DNA of 64,000 nt, from positions 102,103-166,102 of the forward strand of contig BMUD01000001.1 in the NCBI GenBank assembly GCA_014650015.1, given 5' to 3'. A program made the position numbers and the translations under genes. The first letter of the stretch is position 1. Each line of letters opens with the position of its first letter. Shown one piece after another: positions 61,691-64,000 of this stretch. The DNA comes from Streptomyces griseoloalbus. Lineage in GTDB: Bacteria > Actinomycetota > Actinomycetes > Streptomycetales > Streptomycetaceae. Under the pieces are notes generated by a model that saw only the letters and a program-made list of their open reading frames with translations, was not told the DNA's origin and ran no database searches.

Positions 61691-62023
61691 GTGATCCGCA
61701 GCCGGGCGTACGCGCGTCCTGTCCTCGCCGTGCTCTTCCCGCTGCTCCAGATCGTCCTGCTTCTGCTGCCGGCCGCCGGCGGCCTCTCCCTGGTCCACGT
61801 GGTCAACGTCGCGCTCGCCGCGACCGCCGCCGCCGGTGCCGCGCTCGCCGTCTGCGCCCTCGCCGCCGCGCGCTGCGCGCCCGCCGTGCCGCCCACCCGG
61901 GTGCGTACGGCCATCCGCGACCGTGACCGGCGTACGGCCTTCCTGCCCCAGCGCGACCCCGACGCCAAGGGGCGCACCCGGCCCCGGGCACCGGGGCACG
62001 CCCTCCCGGCGACCACCGCGTAG
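61691..62023 (+). CDS. DUF6412 membrane protein
   Basis: This 110-aa protein has two N-terminal membrane helices (VLAVLFPLLQIVLLLLPAAG, VHVVNVALAATAAAGAALAVC) and the characteristic end RTAIRDRDRRTAFLPQRDPDAKGRTRPRAPG. This family regularly precedes the yidC-like gene in Streptomyces, as here. Probably co-transcribed with it. Starts at GTG 61691. Confidence 0.8.
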   Translation: MIRSRAYARPVLAVLFPLLQIVLLLLPAAGGLSLVHVVNVALAATAAAGAALAVCALAAARCAPAVPPTRVRTAIRDRDRRTAFLPQRDPDAKGRTRPRAPGHALPATTA

Positions 62024-62140
62024 GGCGACCGTTCCCGTCCGTCCACCACGCCCCGCGTGGGTCGTCATGCCGTCATTCCTTCCCCCCGTCCCGGCGCGCC
62101 CGGGACGTCCGGCACGACGAGACCCCCGGAGGGCTCACCC

Positions 62141-62854
62141 ATGTCCGTCTTCGCCAGCCTGGTCGAGCGCCTGGCCGACCTGCTCCAGCCGCTGTTCGGC
62201 GTCTCGGCGGCAGCGGCCGCGATCGTCCTGTTCACCGCGCTCGTACGGCTGCTCGTCCACCCCCTGTCCCGGGCCGCCGCGCGCGGCCAGAAGGCCCGCG
62301 CCGCGCTCCAGCCCCGCATCGCCGAGCTGCGTCGCAGGCACGGCCGTGATCCCGAGAAGCTGCAGCGGGCCGTGCTGGAACTGCACGCCCGGGAGAAGGT
62401 GTCGCCGCTGTCCGGATGCCTGCCGAGCCTGCTCCAACTGCCCGCGTTCTTCCTGCTGTACCACCTGTTCTCCAGCGAGACGATCGGCGGACGGGCCAAC
62501 GAGCTGCTCGGGCACCGGCTGTTCGCCGCGCCGCTCGGCGGACGGTGGACGGACGCGCTCGGGCACGGCGGAGTGTTCGGCGGGCCCGGGCTCGTCTACG
62601 TCGGGCTGTTCGCGGTCGTCGCCGTGGTCGCCTGGTTCGGGTACCGGCTGTCCCGGCGGATGATGGCCGCCAACCCCGCGCTGCCCGCCGCCGAGGGCGA
62701 ACAGGTTCCGGGACTGGGCGCGGTGACCAAGGTGATGCCGTTCATGTCCTTCTTCACGCTCGTCACCGTCGCCGTGATGCCGCTGGCCGCCGCGCTGTAC
62801 ATCGTGACCAGTACGACGTGGAGCGTGGTGGAGCGGGCCGTGCTGTACCGGTGA
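62141..62854 (+). CDS. YidC/Oxa1-family membrane protein insertase
   Basis: This 237-aa protein has five predicted membrane helices and the YidC core: LVHPLSRAAARGQKARAALQPRIAELRRRHGRDPEKLQRAVLELHAREKVSPLSGCLPSLLQLPAFFLLYHLF, then VTKVMPFMSFFTLVTVAVMPLAAALYIVTSTTWSV. It is a short, second-type YidC paralogue that may insert small membrane proteins with or without SecYEG. ATG 62141 has ccggaggg upstream. It is adjacent to the DUF6412 gene. Confidence 0.9.
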   Translation: MSVFASLVERLADLLQPLFGVSAAAAAIVLFTALVRLLVHPLSRAAARGQKARAALQPRIAELRRRHGRDPEKLQRAVLELHAREKVSPLSGCLPSLLQLPAFFLLYHLFSSETIGGRANELLGHRLFAAPLGGRWTDALGHGGVFGGPGLVYVGLFAVVAVVAWFGYRLSRRMMAANPALPAAEGEQVPGLGAVTKVMPFMSFFTLVTVAVMPLAAALYIVTSTTWSVVERAVLYR

Positions 62855-63000
62855 GGGGCCGGCCGGTGCGGTCCAGTACGTGAACGGGGTATTGCGGAGT
62901 GGACCGTCGCCTTGGAGGATCGACCAGTCCTCCGATGGCTGCGCCCGCCGCATCCGGGTCGCACGCGTCGGTCGGGCCCGCGATCGAGGGAGACGTGACC

Positions 63001-63858
63001 ATGAAGCTGCTGCGAGTCGGTACGGCGGGACAGGAGCGGCCCGCGCTGCTCGACGCCGAAGGCACCCTGCGGGACCTGTCGGGTCTCGTCGCGGACATCG
63101 ACGGCGCGCTGCTCGCCGACGAGGCGGCGCTCGGCCGGATCCGGGCCGCCGCCGACAGCGGTGAGCTGCTCGCGCTGGACGAGGCGGGGCTGCGGATCGG
63201 GCCGCCGGTGGCGCGGATCGGCAAGATCGTCTGCATCGGGCTCAACTACCACGACCACGCCCGTGAGACGGGGGCCGAGCCGCCCGCCGAGCCGGTGATC
63301 TTCTTCAAGGCGGCGGACACCGTCGTCGGGCCGCACGACACGGTGCTGGTGCCGCGCGGGTCGGTGAAGACCGACTGGGAGGTCGAGCTGGCGGTCGTGA
63401 TCGGGCGCACGGCGCGGTATCTGGAGTCGGCGGAGGAGGGGCTCGCGCATGTCGCCGGGTACGCCGTCGCGCACGACGTGTCCGAGCGGGAGTTCCAGAT
63501 CGAGCGCGGCGGGACCTGGGACAAGGGCAAGAACTGCGAGACGTTCAACCCGCTGGGGCCGTGGCTGGTGACCGCCGACGAGGTCCCCGACCCGCAGCGG
63601 CTGTCGCTGCGGCTGTGGGTGAACGGGGAGCTGAAGCAGGACGGGACGACCGCCGAGCAGATCTTCCCGGTGGGTGAGGTCGTGCGGTACGTCAGCCGGT
63701 TCATGACGCTGTATCCCGGTGACGTCATCAACACGGGGACACCGGCGGGGGTGGCGATGGGGCGGCCCGAGCCGAAGCCGTACCTGCGGGCCGGGGATGT
63801 CGTCGAGCTGGAGATCGAAGGGCTCGGCCGGCAGCGGCAGGAGCTGAAGGACGCCTGA
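63001..63858 (+). CDS. Fumarylacetoacetate hydrolase (FAH)-family protein
   Basis: This 285-aa enzyme has the FAH C-terminal domain: IGKIVCIGLNYHDHARETGAEPPAEPVIFFKAADTVVGP (active-site loop), DWEVELAVVIGRTARYL with metal-binding Glu, FQIERGGTWDKGKNCETFNPLGPWLVT and GDVINTGTPAGVAMG. The likely activity is hydrolysis or decarboxylation of a 2-oxo/diketo acid, the exact one unknown. ATG 63001 has a gggaga ribosome-binding site. A strong terminator follows. Confidence 0.93.
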   Translation: MKLLRVGTAGQERPALLDAEGTLRDLSGLVADIDGALLADEAALGRIRAAADSGELLALDEAGLRIGPPVARIGKIVCIGLNYHDHARETGAEPPAEPVIFFKAADTVVGPHDTVLVPRGSVKTDWEVELAVVIGRTARYLESAEEGLAHVAGYAVAHDVSEREFQIERGGTWDKGKNCETFNPLGPWLVTADEVPDPQRLSLRLWVNGELKQDGTTAEQIFPVGEVVRYVSRFMTLYPGDVINTGTPAGVAMGRPEPKPYLRAGDVVELEIEGLGRQRQELKDA

Positions 63859-63898
63859 GCGGGCCGGGCACCGGGGGAAGACCCGGTGCCCGGCCCGC
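63859..63898 (+). terminator. Terminator after the FAH-family gene
   Basis: Perfect 17-bp arms gcgggccgggcaccggg (63859-63875) and 63882-63898 around a 6-nt loop overlap the end of the gene region. The remaining 100 bp of the window is GC-rich with no clear gene. Confidence 0.8.
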
Positions 63899-64000
63899 CG
63901 CGGGCCGCACCGGCGAGAGCGCGGGCGTCCCCGCCGCCCACGGGATCCGCGCCGTGCACGGGCCGCGCGGGCGACGTCGGCGGCGCGCCCCGGCCCCGGG

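Overview
High-GC chromosomal DNA of a Streptomyces-type actinomycete. The evidence is strongly GC-biased codon use, frequent GTG starts, long GC-rich terminator hairpins, and Streptomyces gene families and gene order (nagE2/nagE1/nagF with DasR-type operators, rph-rdgB, DUF6412-YidC, XRE/DUF397/ATPase sets, an ATP-grasp RiPP locus). The window starts inside a secreted immune-inhibitor-A type protease.

Layout. (1) 1-36 kb is mostly core chromosome. It holds NAD salvage (nicotinamidase, pncB), clpS, DUF2017 and an amino-acid permease. Next is a cysteine-biosynthesis locus (JAMM protease, Cys-ended leader peptide, sulfur carrier CysO, CysM). The N-acetylglucosamine PTS genes follow, with three DasR-like sites. 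Then come rph, rdgB, tRNA-Leu(TAG) beside an unusual HNH gene, bcp, a GroES-like protein, a guanidine-III-type riboswitch ahead of an SMR exporter, a bifunctional PBP, a three-gene ABC exporter, a GDSL esterase, DUF445, two MFS transporters, hsp18, acetyltransferase/TetR and AraC/MFS. (2) 37.4-57.6 kb looks accessory. It has a three-gene operon of unfamiliar composition, an ester cyclase, an XRE/GNAT pair, a graspetide (ATP-grasp RiPP, imiditide-like) cluster, an IS5-type insertion sequence and a WhiJ-like regulator set. It ends with a candidate restriction/defence island: HTH regulator, zinc-finger protein resembling HNH but without the catalytic His, ParB-like protein, SNF2-type helicase, Vsr endonuclease and Dcm methyltransferase. 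A truncated, internally deleted copy of the nearby DUF3592 gene marks the right junction at about 57,630. (3) 58-64 kb returns to core-like genes: MBL hydrolase, DUF3592, SEC-C protein, DUF6412, a YidC homologue and an FAH-family hydrolase.

Functional links. The JAMM protease, CysO and CysM form a sulfide-transfer route to cysteine, preceded by a Cys-rich leader likely to act as an attenuator. The nag genes form one PTS regulon. The graspetide locus has precursor, ligase and methyltransferase in order. The helicase/ParB/HNH-like genes are co-directional and overlap, and converge with Dcm, suggesting one modification-linked defence module. All family calls are from reading the sequence by eye; no database search was run.
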